Below the pieces are notes generated by a model. That model saw only the letters and a list, made by a program, of their open reading frames with translations. It did not search any database and was not told where the DNA came from. The position numbers and the translations under genes were made by a program. A stretch of DNA of 64,000 nt from an uncultured Flavobacteriales bacterium (GTDB lineage Bacteria; Bacteroidota; Bacteroidia; Flavobacteriales_G; Salibacteraceae), in assembly GCA_937121175.1 (NCBI GenBank), contig CAKZKD010000003.1:62001-126000 (forward strand), given 5' to 3'. Within the stretch, counting starts at the first letter, position 1. Each line of letters starts with the position of its first letter. Positions 17,577-26,491 of the stretch are shown piece after piece.

Positions 17577-18234
17577 TTGCAGATTAAACAATTATAAGAT
17601 GCAGAAAGTTTACGCACAATATGGATGTGGTTTGTCGGCACCAGATCAATGGTTGAATTTTGATACTTCTCCTACTTTAAGAATCCAAAAGAGTTTTTTT
17701 TTGAACATTATACTGGGACCATTTCTTAAGGTAAAGTTTCCAAAGAATATTATCGTTGGTGATATTATAAAAGGACTTCCGATTGAAGATAATAGTGTTG
17801 ATGGTCTATACTGTTCCCATGTACTGGAGCATTTAAGTTTTGAGGATTTTAATACCGCTTTGATAAATAGCTATAAAGTGTTGAAGCCAGGGGGTAAGTT
17901 TCGTTTAGTTATGCCTGATTTGGAATATATGGTAGAGCGGTATCTGGAACAAAAGAAGCAAGGTAACACTGAAGCTTCAATTCATTTTATTAGAGATACT
18001 TATATGGTCGAAGAATCGAGGAAGAGGGGAATTCGTGCGATTGCAGAGCAGGTACTTGGTAATTCCAGCCACCTTTGGTTGTGGGACTTTGAGTCGACCA
18101 TAGTAGCATTAGAAAAAGTCGGATTTAAAGCTATCAGAAAATGCAACTACAATGATTCTGGAGACGAAATGTTTAATTTGGTTGAAGAAGAAGAACGTTT
18201 TGTCGGATGTGTTTCCCTTGAAATGAGTAAGTAG
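17566..18234 (+). CDS. SAM-dependent methyltransferase-like protein of polysaccharide clusters
   Basis: 222 residues; an internal ATG at 17599 is an alternative start. It resembles the class I methyltransferases of glycan clusters that open with 'YAQYGCGLSAPDQWLNFD' (motif I replaced by a GCG-x-x-x-x-x-x-W-x-N pattern). It continues with 'LPIEDNSVDGLYCSHVLEHL' and 'SYKVLKPGGKFRLVMPDL', the later methyltransferase strands. The acceptor is unknown. It is the last gene of this plus-strand run; two minus-strand genes follow. Confidence 0.72.
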   Translation: MLDNCRLNNYKMQKVYAQYGCGLSAPDQWLNFDTSPTLRIQKSFFLNIILGPFLKVKFPKNIIVGDIIKGLPIEDNSVDGLYCSHVLEHLSFEDFNTALINSYKVLKPGGKFRLVMPDLEYMVERYLEQKKQGNTEASIHFIRDTYMVEESRKRGIRAIAEQVLGNSSHLWLWDFESTIVALEKVGFKAIRKCNYNDSGDEMFNLVEEEERFVGCVSLEMSK

Positions 18235-18288
18235 TAATCGAGTAACTAGTTTCTTTAGAAATTAAAACATAGGTTGATTTACAAAACA

Positions 18289-19128
18289 TCAGGACTGCAT
18301 CCTGTTATTCTGAAATCTACCCAGCGCAAATTTTACGACTCCTAAATCCCAATACGACTCTATGTTGATACGCTTTATCTGATGGGGTATGTTTTTCGCA
18401 TCATTAGCACCATGATAGGTAGTGAAATGAAATTTATAGTTAAGTTCTATGAATTGAAGAGCTCTTCTAGAAACACTAAGAGCCGTGTTGTTTGGACTAC
18501 AAAAATCCATTATGGTTACGTCTACTTTTTCCTCAATAAACTTTTTTGATTCGGTGATTTCAGAGTTCAACTCATAGTCTTCCATATCGCTATTTAATAA
18601 ATGCGACATGGTATGAGACCCAATAGAATGCCCTGCATTAACCAGTCTTTTGATTTCCAGCCAGCTTAAAGACTCAAAATCTTCTGGCTCTTTGTCGAAT
18701 TTAGGATTAACCACAGGTCTTATGTTAGTTAAATAATATTTTTTTCCTTCTTTTTTTAAGCTACTCTCTACAAATTCAGGTACAATAAAAAACAAAGCCT
18801 GAAGGTCATATTTTTCAAGTATTTCAGCAGCATAAAGATTGTTTTTCAATCCATCGTCAAAAGTCAGAAGTAGTTTTGGTTTTCCACCAGCGCTATGTAG
18901 TTGTGAATTTCTTAAATCAGATGGTTTTATGATGTTAAAATTTTTTCGAAGAAACTTTATATGGTTTTCAAAATTAGTCGTAAGCTTCTTTGGAGTGCTG
19001 TGTAGGTTGAGAACCAATAATTCCTTGTCAGTCCAACTAAACCCCCTAAGAGTAGCAAATTCAACGAAGCCAATTACTACCTTCAAATAGTATAGAAAAT
19101 TTTTGTTTTGATAGGTTTCTATTACCAT
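18289..19128 (-). CDS. polysaccharide deacetylase (NodB/CE4-like)
   Basis: 279 residues from the ATG at 19128, which overlaps the upstream stop (ATGGTAA). The CE4 motifs are clear: 'LLLTFDDGLKNN' (Asp pair), 'GHSIGSHTMSHLLN' (His-x-x-x-His) and 'DFCSPNNTALS' near the third motif. No N-terminal signal peptide is obvious, although residues 12-35 are moderately hydrophobic. It would remove acetyl groups from an amino sugar of the surface glycan. It pairs with the GNAT-like gene upstream in a minus-strand operon placed inside the plus-strand locus. Confidence 0.85.
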   Translation of the reverse strand: MVIETYQNKNFLYYLKVVIGFVEFATLRGFSWTDKELLVLNLHSTPKKLTTNFENHIKFLRKNFNIIKPSDLRNSQLHSAGGKPKLLLTFDDGLKNNLYAAEILEKYDLQALFFIVPEFVESSLKKEGKKYYLTNIRPVVNPKFDKEPEDFESLSWLEIKRLVNAGHSIGSHTMSHLLNSDMEDYELNSEITESKKFIEEKVDVTIMDFCSPNNTALSVSRRALQFIELNYKFHFTTYHGANDAKNIPHQIKRINIESYWDLGVVKFALGRFQNNRMQS

Positions 19129-20042
19129 GTATCTATATCTCCTCGGGTTAACATCCAACTGGCATATTGCTCCTGTGGATTTATTTTTATAGGTTTATAG
19201 ATAAAGTGTATCGCCTTGTTTATTCTTTTGAAACCACTTGATTTTAGACATTCTATAATTTCATTATTATTGGCAGAAATGGCCATTGAAACTATGGTTA
19301 CATTAAACTTTCTGAAGGCAAACTTGGTTAATTCATCAAATGCACCTTTTAGATCCTTAGAATTGCCATAGAAATTCCCAACGGTTAGTTCATTGATGAA
19401 TCGCTTACGTTTGGTTATCTTATATTCCAAAAGAATATCAGGATAATTTTTTGGCTGAAAATAATGTTTGTCATCCGAAAAATTTGCTCTCCAAGAATTA
19501 AACTCTTCGTTGTAATTAGTTTTAAGGAACTTTGATTCTTTTACGTAGTCCGATAAATTGGGGGTGGCAACAAAGTTTGAATTACTTGAAAAAACGCCAC
19601 CAATCGGGTTGATGACTTTTACATACCATTCTAGATCAAAGGGGCTCAGCCATTCATCTCTGATGAAACTTTTATAAGAGGCAACTACAGGAAAACCCAT
19701 TAAAAAATCAATTGAATCATATTGCTCCCCTAAATAGATTTGCTGGAGCAACTTATTAAATAGACGTTGGCCTCGATATTTTGGATTAACTATAGAATTC
19801 CCACTTTGGTATGCATTTAATTGGCTCCCTCCAACCTCCATTGGCCAATAAAAAAAGCTCTGAAAACCAGCAACGGTTCCGCCATCTAACGCTACTAACA
19901 TAATAGCTTTATTCTGTTGAAATGGATGAAAGTAGAATTCTTTAAATTTTATTGCAAATTCATCAAAAGCTACGTTATATTGCGCAACGAATAGATTGAT
20001 GATTTGGTCATGCATCCAAGGCTTATAAAGACTATAATTCAC
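19122..20042 (-). CDS. GNAT-family N-acyltransferase
   Basis: A 306-residue protein with a GNAT acetyl-CoA site: 'VALDGGTVAGFQSFF' for strand 4 and 'GNSIVNPKYRGQRLFNKLLQ', which has the R-G-x-R/G-x-A/F pyrophosphate loop. A second, degenerate GNAT-like half may follow ('VTIVSMAISANNNEIIECLKSSGFKRI'). It probably acylates an amino group on a sugar. It is coupled to the deacetylase gene by a 7-nt overlap, so the two may trade acetyl for another acyl group; that is inference. Its start is only 14 nt from the divergent glycosyltransferase at 20057. Confidence 0.72.
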   Translation of the reverse strand: MNYSLYKPWMHDQIINLFVAQYNVAFDEFAIKFKEFYFHPFQQNKAIMLVALDGGTVAGFQSFFYWPMEVGGSQLNAYQSGNSIVNPKYRGQRLFNKLLQQIYLGEQYDSIDFLMGFPVVASYKSFIRDEWLSPFDLEWYVKVINPIGGVFSSNSNFVATPNLSDYVKESKFLKTNYNEEFNSWRANFSDDKHYFQPKNYPDILLEYKITKRKRFINELTVGNFYGNSKDLKGAFDELTKFAFRKFNVTIVSMAISANNNEIIECLKSSGFKRINKAIHFIYKPIKINPQEQYASWMLTRGDIDTW

Positions 20043-20056
20043 GAACTTTGTAATTT

Positions 20057-21106
20057 ATGAGTATGAACAAATGTATCTTAATTTGTTATTCCGAGTTAGC
20101 AGAGTATTTTACAACTGTTGTGAATCTTTTGTCGCAAACCAATTATGTACATTTAATTCATTACCCTGTAAACGACGAAGCTCCATTTGAATTTAAATTT
20201 TTTTCGAATGTTTATACGTACAATCGTAACGATTTAAATAAAGCTAGTATTCAGCTAATTCTAGAAAAAACTAACCCTGATTTGGTTTTTTTCGCTGGTT
20301 GGAGCGATCGAGGTTATAATAGTTTGTTGGGTTTGTTAAAGCCAGAGCAAATATCATTGTTAGGTTTCGACAATTCCTTTGACCAATCAATTAAGCAAAA
20401 ACTAAAGGCTTATTATTTTAAAACTTTTAAGAAGAAGAGCTTCGACTACTGTTTTGTTCCAGGAATTTCTCAAAAAAAATTGGCTTTGCGCATGGGGTTT
20501 AGTAACGAGCAAATTCTTACAGGTGCTTATACGGCTGATGTCGATAGGTTTAATAAACACTATGAGTCTCGGAAAAAGTCAAACAATAAATCAGGTAAGT
20601 TTCTTTACTTAGGTAGATATATAAAACGGAAAGGAATATTCGATTTATGGGAAGCTTATCGTAGGTATCAAAAAAAAGGTGGGGTATGGGACCTGTACTG
20701 TATAGGCACTGGTTCGGAGTGGGACAATAAGTTAGAACAAAAAGGCATAACTCATTTTGGGTTTAAACAGCCCGGTGAAGTCTCAGAAATTTTAAGAGAC
20801 TGTTCTGTTTATATACTACCAAGTCATTTTGAACCATGGGGTGTTAGCGTCCATGAGATGGCAGCAGCTGGAATGCCAATGATTCTTAGCGATAAAATTA
20901 TGGCGGGGACTCAATTTTTAGATTCAGGAAAAAATGGTTTCGTTTTTCAGTCAGGTAATGTTGAGGACTTGTGTGGGAAAATGTTGACTATATCTCGTCT
21001 TGGGGTAGAAAAACTCAATGAATTTGGTGAAATAAGTCATAATAAAGCTCAGGAAAACACTCCAAAAATATGGGTAGAAAAGATTCAAAGACTTCTAAAT
21101 GGTTAG
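20057..21106 (+). CDS. glycosyltransferase family 4
   Basis: 349 residues (second ATG at 20063 also possible). The C-terminal donor domain is clear: 'FLYLGRYIKRKGIFDLWEAY' and 'LPSHFEPWGVSVHEMAAAGM', the latter with the E-x7-E region and the EPWG-type variant often seen in GT4 enzymes of exopolysaccharide loci. It would transfer one sugar to the lipid-linked oligosaccharide. The donor is unknown. Confidence 0.86.
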   Translation: MSMNKCILICYSELAEYFTTVVNLLSQTNYVHLIHYPVNDEAPFEFKFFSNVYTYNRNDLNKASIQLILEKTNPDLVFFAGWSDRGYNSLLGLLKPEQISLLGFDNSFDQSIKQKLKAYYFKTFKKKSFDYCFVPGISQKKLALRMGFSNEQILTGAYTADVDRFNKHYESRKKSNNKSGKFLYLGRYIKRKGIFDLWEAYRRYQKKGGVWDLYCIGTGSEWDNKLEQKGITHFGFKQPGEVSEILRDCSVYILPSHFEPWGVSVHEMAAAGMPMILSDKIMAGTQFLDSGKNGFVFQSGNVEDLCGKMLTISRLGVEKLNEFGEISHNKAQENTPKIWVEKIQRLLNG

Positions 21107-21138
21107 TGATTTTTCATGGGTAAAAACCTTTTGATTAT

Positions 21139-23007
21139 ATGTGTGGTATAGCAGGTGTTTATGGTTTAGAAGGTATAGGAGATGCTAAGCGGATTTCCGA
21201 TTTATTGGCAGGAGCAATAGACCATCGTGGTCCCGATTCCAACGGAGTTTATTTGGACTCTGAAGTTATACTTACTCATACTCGGCTTTCAATAATAGAT
21301 GTAGATGCTAGATCTAATCAACCATTTATGGATCCGAAGAAACGTTATGTACTCGCTTTTAACGGTGAGATTTATAACTATTTAGAGATTCGAAAAGAGT
21401 TACTAGGTTATAATTTTCAGACTAATTCAGATACAGAAGTCTTGCTGGCGGCATGGGAAAAATGGGGCGATAGTTGTCTTAGTCGGTTAAATGGAATGTT
21501 TGCTTTCGCGATATGGGATAAGCTGAATTCCGAACTCTTTTTGTGCCGAGATCGTTTGGGAATAAAGCCGTTGTATTTCTATCAAGATGATTCTAGGATT
21601 TTATTTTCTTCAGAGATTAGGGCTTTACTCCAAACAGGTTTAGTCCCACGAAAATTAGCTAAGGGTCATTTGGAAGAATACCTTAAATACCAAACGGTGC
21701 ATACGCCAAGAACTATGGTAAAGGGAGTGGAGATGATTTCTCCAGGTTCATATTTAAGAATTTCCGATAACGAAATTGAAAAGACGCAGTTCTGGAGTTT
21801 GAGCCAAAACCGACCGGTATCTTCTTTCAACAAGGGTAAGGTTCTTAAAAATGTATCAACTCTTTTGGACTCGTCCGTTGAGATGAGATTGCTAAGCGAT
21901 GTGCCGCTTGGTGCATTTTTATCGGGGGGCATAGATTCTTCGCTTATAGTAGGAATTGTATCAGAACGATTGAACATAAAAATTGATACTTTCTCAGTTA
22001 CTTTTGATGAACAGGAATTCTCCGAGGCTAAATACAGCAACCTTATTGCTAAAAAGTTTAATACAAATCATCATGAAATTGCTTTAAATCAGGATGATTT
22101 TAAACAAGCTGTGCCAAAGGCTCTTCTTGCAATGGATCATCCTAGCGGAGATGGTCCAAATAGTTACGTTGTATCTGAAGCAGTTAAAAATTCAGGACTC
22201 ACGGTAGCTTTATCGGGCTTGGGAGGAGATGAGCTTTTTGCAGGTTATCCTTTCTTTAAGCAATACTTGGAATTGAATCAAAAAAAGTATTTACTCAGTT
22301 TTCCTAAATATTTTCGGAACCTTGTTGCTCATTTTATTAAACTTAAATACCAAGGAATAAAGGGGCAAAAAATAGCGGAGACATTTACACTTCCGTATTT
22401 TGATGTACCTCACACTTACCCCATAAATAGAAGGGCGCTTAGTGATAAAGATATTAAAAGTGTATTATGCAGCTATACGGGGGAAGATTCACTTCTTCAT
22501 GATCTTAATTCCAGTTTTAATTGGCAGGAAACCGGTAACCTTCCTGAATTAAGTAAGGTTTCAATAGCCGAAATATCAACGTATATGCAAAATGTCTTAT
22601 TAAGGGATACGGACCAAATGAGCATGGCGCACGCTTTGGAGGTTAGAGTACCCTTTTTAGATCACCGCTTGGTGGAATATGTCATGGGAGTAAGTGATAA
22701 CTTTAAATATCCTCGGTTCGCCAAATCATTATTGATTGATTCGTATGAGGGACTATTGCCTGACGAGGTTATTCATAGACCAAAGATGGGTTTTGTCTTA
22801 CCTTGGGAAAGTTGGATGAAAAATGAACTAAAAGATTTATGCTTGTCCTCGTTTGATTATTTAGAGAATGAAACGGAGTATTTTATTGGAGGGTCTTTGC
22901 ATGATTTGTTCAATCGATTCGCAAATGGAGACAAACAAGTTTCGTGGAGTCGAATTTGGCCCATTGTTGCATTAGGTAGTTGGATGAAAAATAATAAGAT
23001 TGAATAA
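21139..23007 (+). CDS. asnB: glutamine-hydrolysing asparagine synthetase-type amidotransferase
   Basis: The 622-residue protein starts 'MCGIAGVYG', with the Ntn nucleophile Cys2, and its glutaminase half includes 'HRGPDSNG', 'LSIID' and 'FNGEIYNY'. The second half has the ATP pyrophosphatase loop 'FLSGGIDSS' and 'ALSGLGGDELFAGY'. It makes an amide from a carboxylate using glutamine and ATP. AsnB homologues inside polysaccharide loci are thought to amidate uronic acids or amino-acid substituents, and that is plausible here. A normal asparagine synthetase role cannot be excluded. Confidence 0.88.
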   Translation: MCGIAGVYGLEGIGDAKRISDLLAGAIDHRGPDSNGVYLDSEVILTHTRLSIIDVDARSNQPFMDPKKRYVLAFNGEIYNYLEIRKELLGYNFQTNSDTEVLLAAWEKWGDSCLSRLNGMFAFAIWDKLNSELFLCRDRLGIKPLYFYQDDSRILFSSEIRALLQTGLVPRKLAKGHLEEYLKYQTVHTPRTMVKGVEMISPGSYLRISDNEIEKTQFWSLSQNRPVSSFNKGKVLKNVSTLLDSSVEMRLLSDVPLGAFLSGGIDSSLIVGIVSERLNIKIDTFSVTFDEQEFSEAKYSNLIAKKFNTNHHEIALNQDDFKQAVPKALLAMDHPSGDGPNSYVVSEAVKNSGLTVALSGLGGDELFAGYPFFKQYLELNQKKYLLSFPKYFRNLVAHFIKLKYQGIKGQKIAETFTLPYFDVPHTYPINRRALSDKDIKSVLCSYTGEDSLLHDLNSSFNWQETGNLPELSKVSIAEISTYMQNVLLRDTDQMSMAHALEVRVPFLDHRLVEYVMGVSDNFKYPRFAKSLLIDSYEGLLPDEVIHRPKMGFVLPWESWMKNELKDLCLSSFDYLENETEYFIGGSLHDLFNRFANGDKQVSWSRIWPIVALGSWMKNNKIE

Positions 23008-24121
23008 CACCAAGCTTCTAATATTATCTGATTGGTATTTGCCAGGAGTTAAAGCCGGAGGCCCTATTAGAAGTGTTGATGGCATTGTGCAAGCACTAAA
23101 TCCAAATATCGATATATGGTTAATAACGTCAGATCGAGATTTAAACGATTCCGAACCTTATTCAGGTATTGAAACTGACCAATGGCTCAAAAGAGACGAT
23201 ATTCATTTATACTATGCTAGCCCTAAAAATGTTGATGGTATCATTAAGAGTGAGCTGCAAAAAGTCTGGAACTCTATTTACTTGAATAGTCTATTTTCCT
23301 TTCGTTTTACGGTACGTCCATTGTTGATTTGTAACAGTTTGAAAATCAACAAGGTGGTTCTAGCTCCGAGAGGGATGTTGGGAAACGGAGCTCTGCAAAT
23401 AAAGAGGAATAAAAAGCAGATTTTCTTGAATCTAGCGAAGCTTTTTGGACTTTACAATAGCGTTATTTGGCATGTTTCGTCAAAATTTGAAAAAGAACAA
23501 GTTCTTACTTACTTTAAAAATGCAGATGCTCGAGTTTTAACTAGTCTATCCAAAATGAAGTCTAGTGATGAGTATTTTCAGAATATGCCAGATGAAATGC
23601 TAAGAATGGTTGTAGTTGCTAGGATAGCTCAAGTAAAAAATTTAGATTTTTTACTATCAGTTCTTAAGTCAGTTTCTTGCAAATATTATCTCCATATTTA
23701 TGGACCTATTGAAGATAGGGATTATTGGCATCGATGTGTTACAGAAATAAGTTCTTATAAACTGAACGTCGAGTACAAAGGCGAGCTGGCTAATGACGTC
23801 GTACTTGATACTATAAAAGAATACGATCTTTTTGTATTACCGACCACAGGAGAGAACTTTGGGCATTCTATCTTGGAGAGTTTAACGGCCTCTGTTCCTG
23901 TGCTAATTTCTGATAGAACACCTTGGGTAAATCTGGAGGAACGAAAAGCTGGTTTCGATTTGGGTTTAGAGGAGCCATCTAAATGGATAAAAAAAATTGA
24001 GTTTTTTTCCGAATTGACTCACTCAAAAAGACAGTTGTGGCGAATAGGAGCCTGGAAATTATCTCTAGAAAAGTTGAATCAATCTAAATTGATTGATAAG
24101 TATATTAAACTTTTTAGTTAG
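23000..24121 (+). CDS. glycosyltransferase, GT4-like
   Basis: 373 residues from TTG 23000, overlapping the end of asnB by 8 nt. N-terminal 'LLILSDWYLPGVKAGGPIRSVDGI' is the acceptor-side loop of WcaI-like GT4 proteins. The C-terminal half has 'MVVVARIAQVKNLDFLL' and 'VLPTTGENFGHSILESLTASVPVL', with the E-x7-E region. It should act at the cytoplasmic face in repeat-unit assembly. Confidence 0.85.
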   Translation: MNNTKLLILSDWYLPGVKAGGPIRSVDGIVQALNPNIDIWLITSDRDLNDSEPYSGIETDQWLKRDDIHLYYASPKNVDGIIKSELQKVWNSIYLNSLFSFRFTVRPLLICNSLKINKVVLAPRGMLGNGALQIKRNKKQIFLNLAKLFGLYNSVIWHVSSKFEKEQVLTYFKNADARVLTSLSKMKSSDEYFQNMPDEMLRMVVVARIAQVKNLDFLLSVLKSVSCKYYLHIYGPIEDRDYWHRCVTEISSYKLNVEYKGELANDVVLDTIKEYDLFVLPTTGENFGHSILESLTASVPVLISDRTPWVNLEERKAGFDLGLEEPSKWIKKIEFFSELTHSKRQLWRIGAWKLSLEKLNQSKLIDKYIKLFS

Positions 24122-24136
24122 GGGTATATTTGAAAT

Positions 24137-24685
24137 ATGAAAAAAACAGATTTAAGTACTTTTGATAATTCATGGTATCAACCAGGAAATCCACTTCTAC
24201 GCTTATTTTGGTATTTTACGAATATTTTGTTCTTTCAAAACCCCTTTTTCCCTTTTACAAGAATTAAAGTTATACTCCTCAGACTGTTTGGGTCTAAAAT
24301 AGGAAAAGGGGTTGTAATTAAGCCAGCGGTTAATATTAAGTATCCATGGAAATTAATTGTTGGTAACTACGTGTGGATTGGAGAAGGTGTATGGATTGAT
24401 AATCTGGATAAGGTAACTATTGGAGATAATTGTTGTATCAGTCAAGGGGCATTAATTTTAAGTGGAAACCATCATTACAAAAAAAGTTCTTTTGATTTAA
24501 TTTTAAGACCGATAGTTCTGGAAGATGGTGTTTGGATTGGAGCTAAATCAATTGTCACCCAAGGGGTTCGATGTGCAAGTCATGCACTTCTTGCGGTTGG
24601 TTCGGTGGCTTCTACCAACCTGTCAGATTACACCATTTATCGCGGCAATCCTGCAGTCGCTATTCGCGAAAGAGAAATAAGTTAA
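24137..24685 (+). CDS. WcaF-like hexapeptide-repeat O-acetyltransferase
   Basis: A 182-residue left-handed beta-helix protein. The isoleucine-patch hexapeptides are visible from 'IGKGVVIKPAVNI' through 'VGNYVWIGEGVWI' and 'IGDNCCISQGALI' to 'VWIGAKSIVTQGV', with the catalytic His in 'LSGNHHYKK'. The length and the start ('FWYFTNILFF') match WcaF of colanic-acid synthesis, which acetylates a sugar using acetyl-CoA. It provides a second acetylation route besides the membrane acyltransferase. Confidence 0.87.
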   Translation: MKKTDLSTFDNSWYQPGNPLLRLFWYFTNILFFQNPFFPFTRIKVILLRLFGSKIGKGVVIKPAVNIKYPWKLIVGNYVWIGEGVWIDNLDKVTIGDNCCISQGALILSGNHHYKKSSFDLILRPIVLEDGVWIGAKSIVTQGVRCASHALLAVGSVASTNLSDYTIYRGNPAVAIREREIS

Positions 24686-24694
24686 CAGAAAGGT

Positions 24695-25432
24695 ATGAAT
24701 GCAGAAAATAAAGTATTGGGTGAAGGTGTTAGAACTTTAAAATTAAGAGACCAAGCACCTGATTGTGAGATATATATCAACTCGCAACTTTACGAGTTAC
24801 CAGAAATATGTAGCAATAAAAAAGTTTTAGATATTGGTTGCGGCTATGGTTGGAATAAACCAATTGTCGAAAAAGTAGGTGGGGAATGGATTGGAGTCGA
24901 GCCATTTGAAGGTGGAGCAAATACGGTTATTGGTACTGCTGAAGACCTGCCGTTTGAGGATAATTCATTCGATGTTGTAATAATGGATGCTGTTTTGGAA
25001 CATGTTGAGGATGTTGATGCCTCTTTTTTGGAAATTAGTAGAGTATTAAAACCAGAAGGTGTCTTTATAGGCTATTCCGCATTTATGGAGTGCTTTCATG
25101 AAATTTCTTATTCTCACTTGTCGTTTAAGGGTATAGAGTATTATGCGCAGAAGTATGAAATGAATTTGGAATCAATTAATGGAGGAAGAGCATTTGGAAT
25201 TGATTATCACCTAAGAAATTTGTTTTATCCAATTCCATTTGGTCTTGCCAGAAAAGCAATTGCAATAGGAATTAGAGGCTTAATAAGATTTAAATCGTTT
25301 CTAGGGTACCTTGGATTGAGAATAGCACGAAAGTACACTCATGAAGAAGCAAAAAATCAATCACTGTTGTACTATAAAATTAACTGCCTTGGTCAATCCA
25401 ATGGTTTTGATTTCATAATAAGGAAAAAGTGA
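24695..25432 (+). CDS. class I SAM-dependent methyltransferase
   Basis: This 245-residue protein is a Methyltransf_11-type enzyme. Motif I is 'VLDIGCGYGWNKPI', the acidic loop is 'WIGVEPFEGG', and the later motifs are 'LPFEDNSFDVVIMDAVLEHV' and 'EISRVLKPEGVFIGY'. The acceptor is unknown; sugar O- or N-methylation is likely from context. A 40-codon open frame begins at its stop (GTGA overlap), and there is no other gene before the GT2 gene 131 nt downstream. Confidence 0.82.
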   Translation: MNAENKVLGEGVRTLKLRDQAPDCEIYINSQLYELPEICSNKKVLDIGCGYGWNKPIVEKVGGEWIGVEPFEGGANTVIGTAEDLPFEDNSFDVVIMDAVLEHVEDVDASFLEISRVLKPEGVFIGYSAFMECFHEISYSHLSFKGIEYYAQKYEMNLESINGGRAFGIDYHLRNLFYPIPFGLARKAIAIGIRGLIRFKSFLGYLGLRIARKYTHEEAKNQSLLYYKINCLGQSNGFDFIIRKK

Positions 25433-25551
25433 CCGACGAGAATAGTTTGTGGTGCTGGATTCATAGACTGGTAGGTGTTCAGTTCATTGCCAGAAGTTTC
25501 TGTATCAGAGGTATTCTTACACCAAGTTCTAGAAATCACCATTTTAAATAA
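25429..25551 (+). CDS. possible 40-residue small protein (doubtful)
   Basis: A GTG at 25429 overlaps the methyltransferase stop as GTGA, a typical coupling arrangement, and opens a 40-codon frame that ends with TAA at 25549-25551. The product contains 'LWCWIHRLVGVQF' and a basic C-terminus ('SSRNHHFK'), and no known family is apparent. The 131-nt gap is unusual in a locus where most genes overlap, so it is either a small coupled protein or the scar of a lost gene. Confidence 0.2.
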   Translation: MTDENSLWCWIHRLVGVQFIARSFCIRGILTPSSRNHHFK

Positions 25552-25563
25552 CTTTGGTTATTG

Positions 25564-26487
25564 ATGCAACTCTCTATCATTATACCTGTATACGGAAGCC
25601 CTGAATCTATCAAGGAGTTATGTGAGCGCGTATCAACAAGTCTTCGAGGCTTAGTTGATTCTTTTGAAATTATTTTAGTTGATGATGAATGCCCCGACGA
25701 TTCTTGGTCGGAAATTAAAAAAACTACTCAAACCCTACCAAATGTTATTGGATTAAAGCTTTCCAGAAATTTCGGACAACACAAAGCTATTTGTGCTGGG
25801 TTACACGAGTCAAAAGGTGACTATTGTGTAGTTATGGATTGCGACTTACAAGACCTTCCAGAAGATATTCCTACTCTTTATGAAAAAGCGAAAGAAGGGA
25901 ATGATGTTGTATTAGGGCAACGTATCGAAAGGCAGGATAAAAAGTTCAAAGTGCTGAAGTCGAAAGTTTTCTACTACTTTTTTAATTTGTTGTCTGGTTT
26001 AAATAGCGACCCAACCGTTGCCAACTTTTCTATTATCAGCAGGAAAGTAGTCACGGCATATTTATCCTTTAAAGAACAGGATATAGATTATACCAATGTA
26101 ATTAATTGGTTAGGATTCGATGCGGTTAAAATTCCTGTAAGGCACGCTGAACGTAAATATGGGGAAAGTTCCTATAATTACTGGAAATTAATGGAACTAG
26201 CCTTTACTCTTATTATTTCGGAATCAAATAAACCCCTTCGATTTTCCGTGAAGTTTGGGTTTTTATTGTCTATCATTAGTTTTTTATATGGGCTTTATAT
26301 CATGTATAAGAAGTTCGTATTTGGCGTACCTATTCAAGGGTGGACAAGTGTTATGGTTTCCATTTATTTCATAGGAGGGTTGCTTTTTGCTAATATGGGA
26401 GTTTTGGGATTGTACATTGGAAAAATATTTAAGGAAAATAAGGCACGTCCTAGGTTTGTTGTGAGTAAAAGGCTAACATCTAAATAG
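25564..26487 (+). CDS. membrane glycosyltransferase family 2 (ArnC/GtrB-like)
   Basis: 307 residues from ATG 25564 (a TTG just upstream is less likely). The GT-A domain shows 'SIIIPVYGSPESI', 'IILVDDECPDDS', 'LSRNFGQHKAICAGL' and 'VVMDCDLQDLPED', the DxD-type donor and metal site. Two membrane segments close the protein (about residues 224-250 and 265-290). This architecture belongs to DPM1/ArnC/GtrB enzymes, which transfer a sugar to undecaprenyl phosphate. It may make a lipid-linked monosaccharide used for side-chain addition. Confidence 0.87.
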   Translation: MQLSIIIPVYGSPESIKELCERVSTSLRGLVDSFEIILVDDECPDDSWSEIKKTTQTLPNVIGLKLSRNFGQHKAICAGLHESKGDYCVVMDCDLQDLPEDIPTLYEKAKEGNDVVLGQRIERQDKKFKVLKSKVFYYFFNLLSGLNSDPTVANFSIISRKVVTAYLSFKEQDIDYTNVINWLGFDAVKIPVRHAERKYGESSYNYWKLMELAFTLIISESNKPLRFSVKFGFLLSIISFLYGLYIMYKKFVFGVPIQGWTSVMVSIYFIGGLLFANMGVLGLYIGKIFKENKARPRFVVSKRLTSK

Positions 26488-26491
26488 TCTT

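Noticed and set aside
25549-25556. TAACTTTG as promoter for the GT2 gene
   Set aside because: The ATG at 25564 is only 8 nt away, no TTG lies at the correct distance, and the gene is in the middle of an apparent operon.
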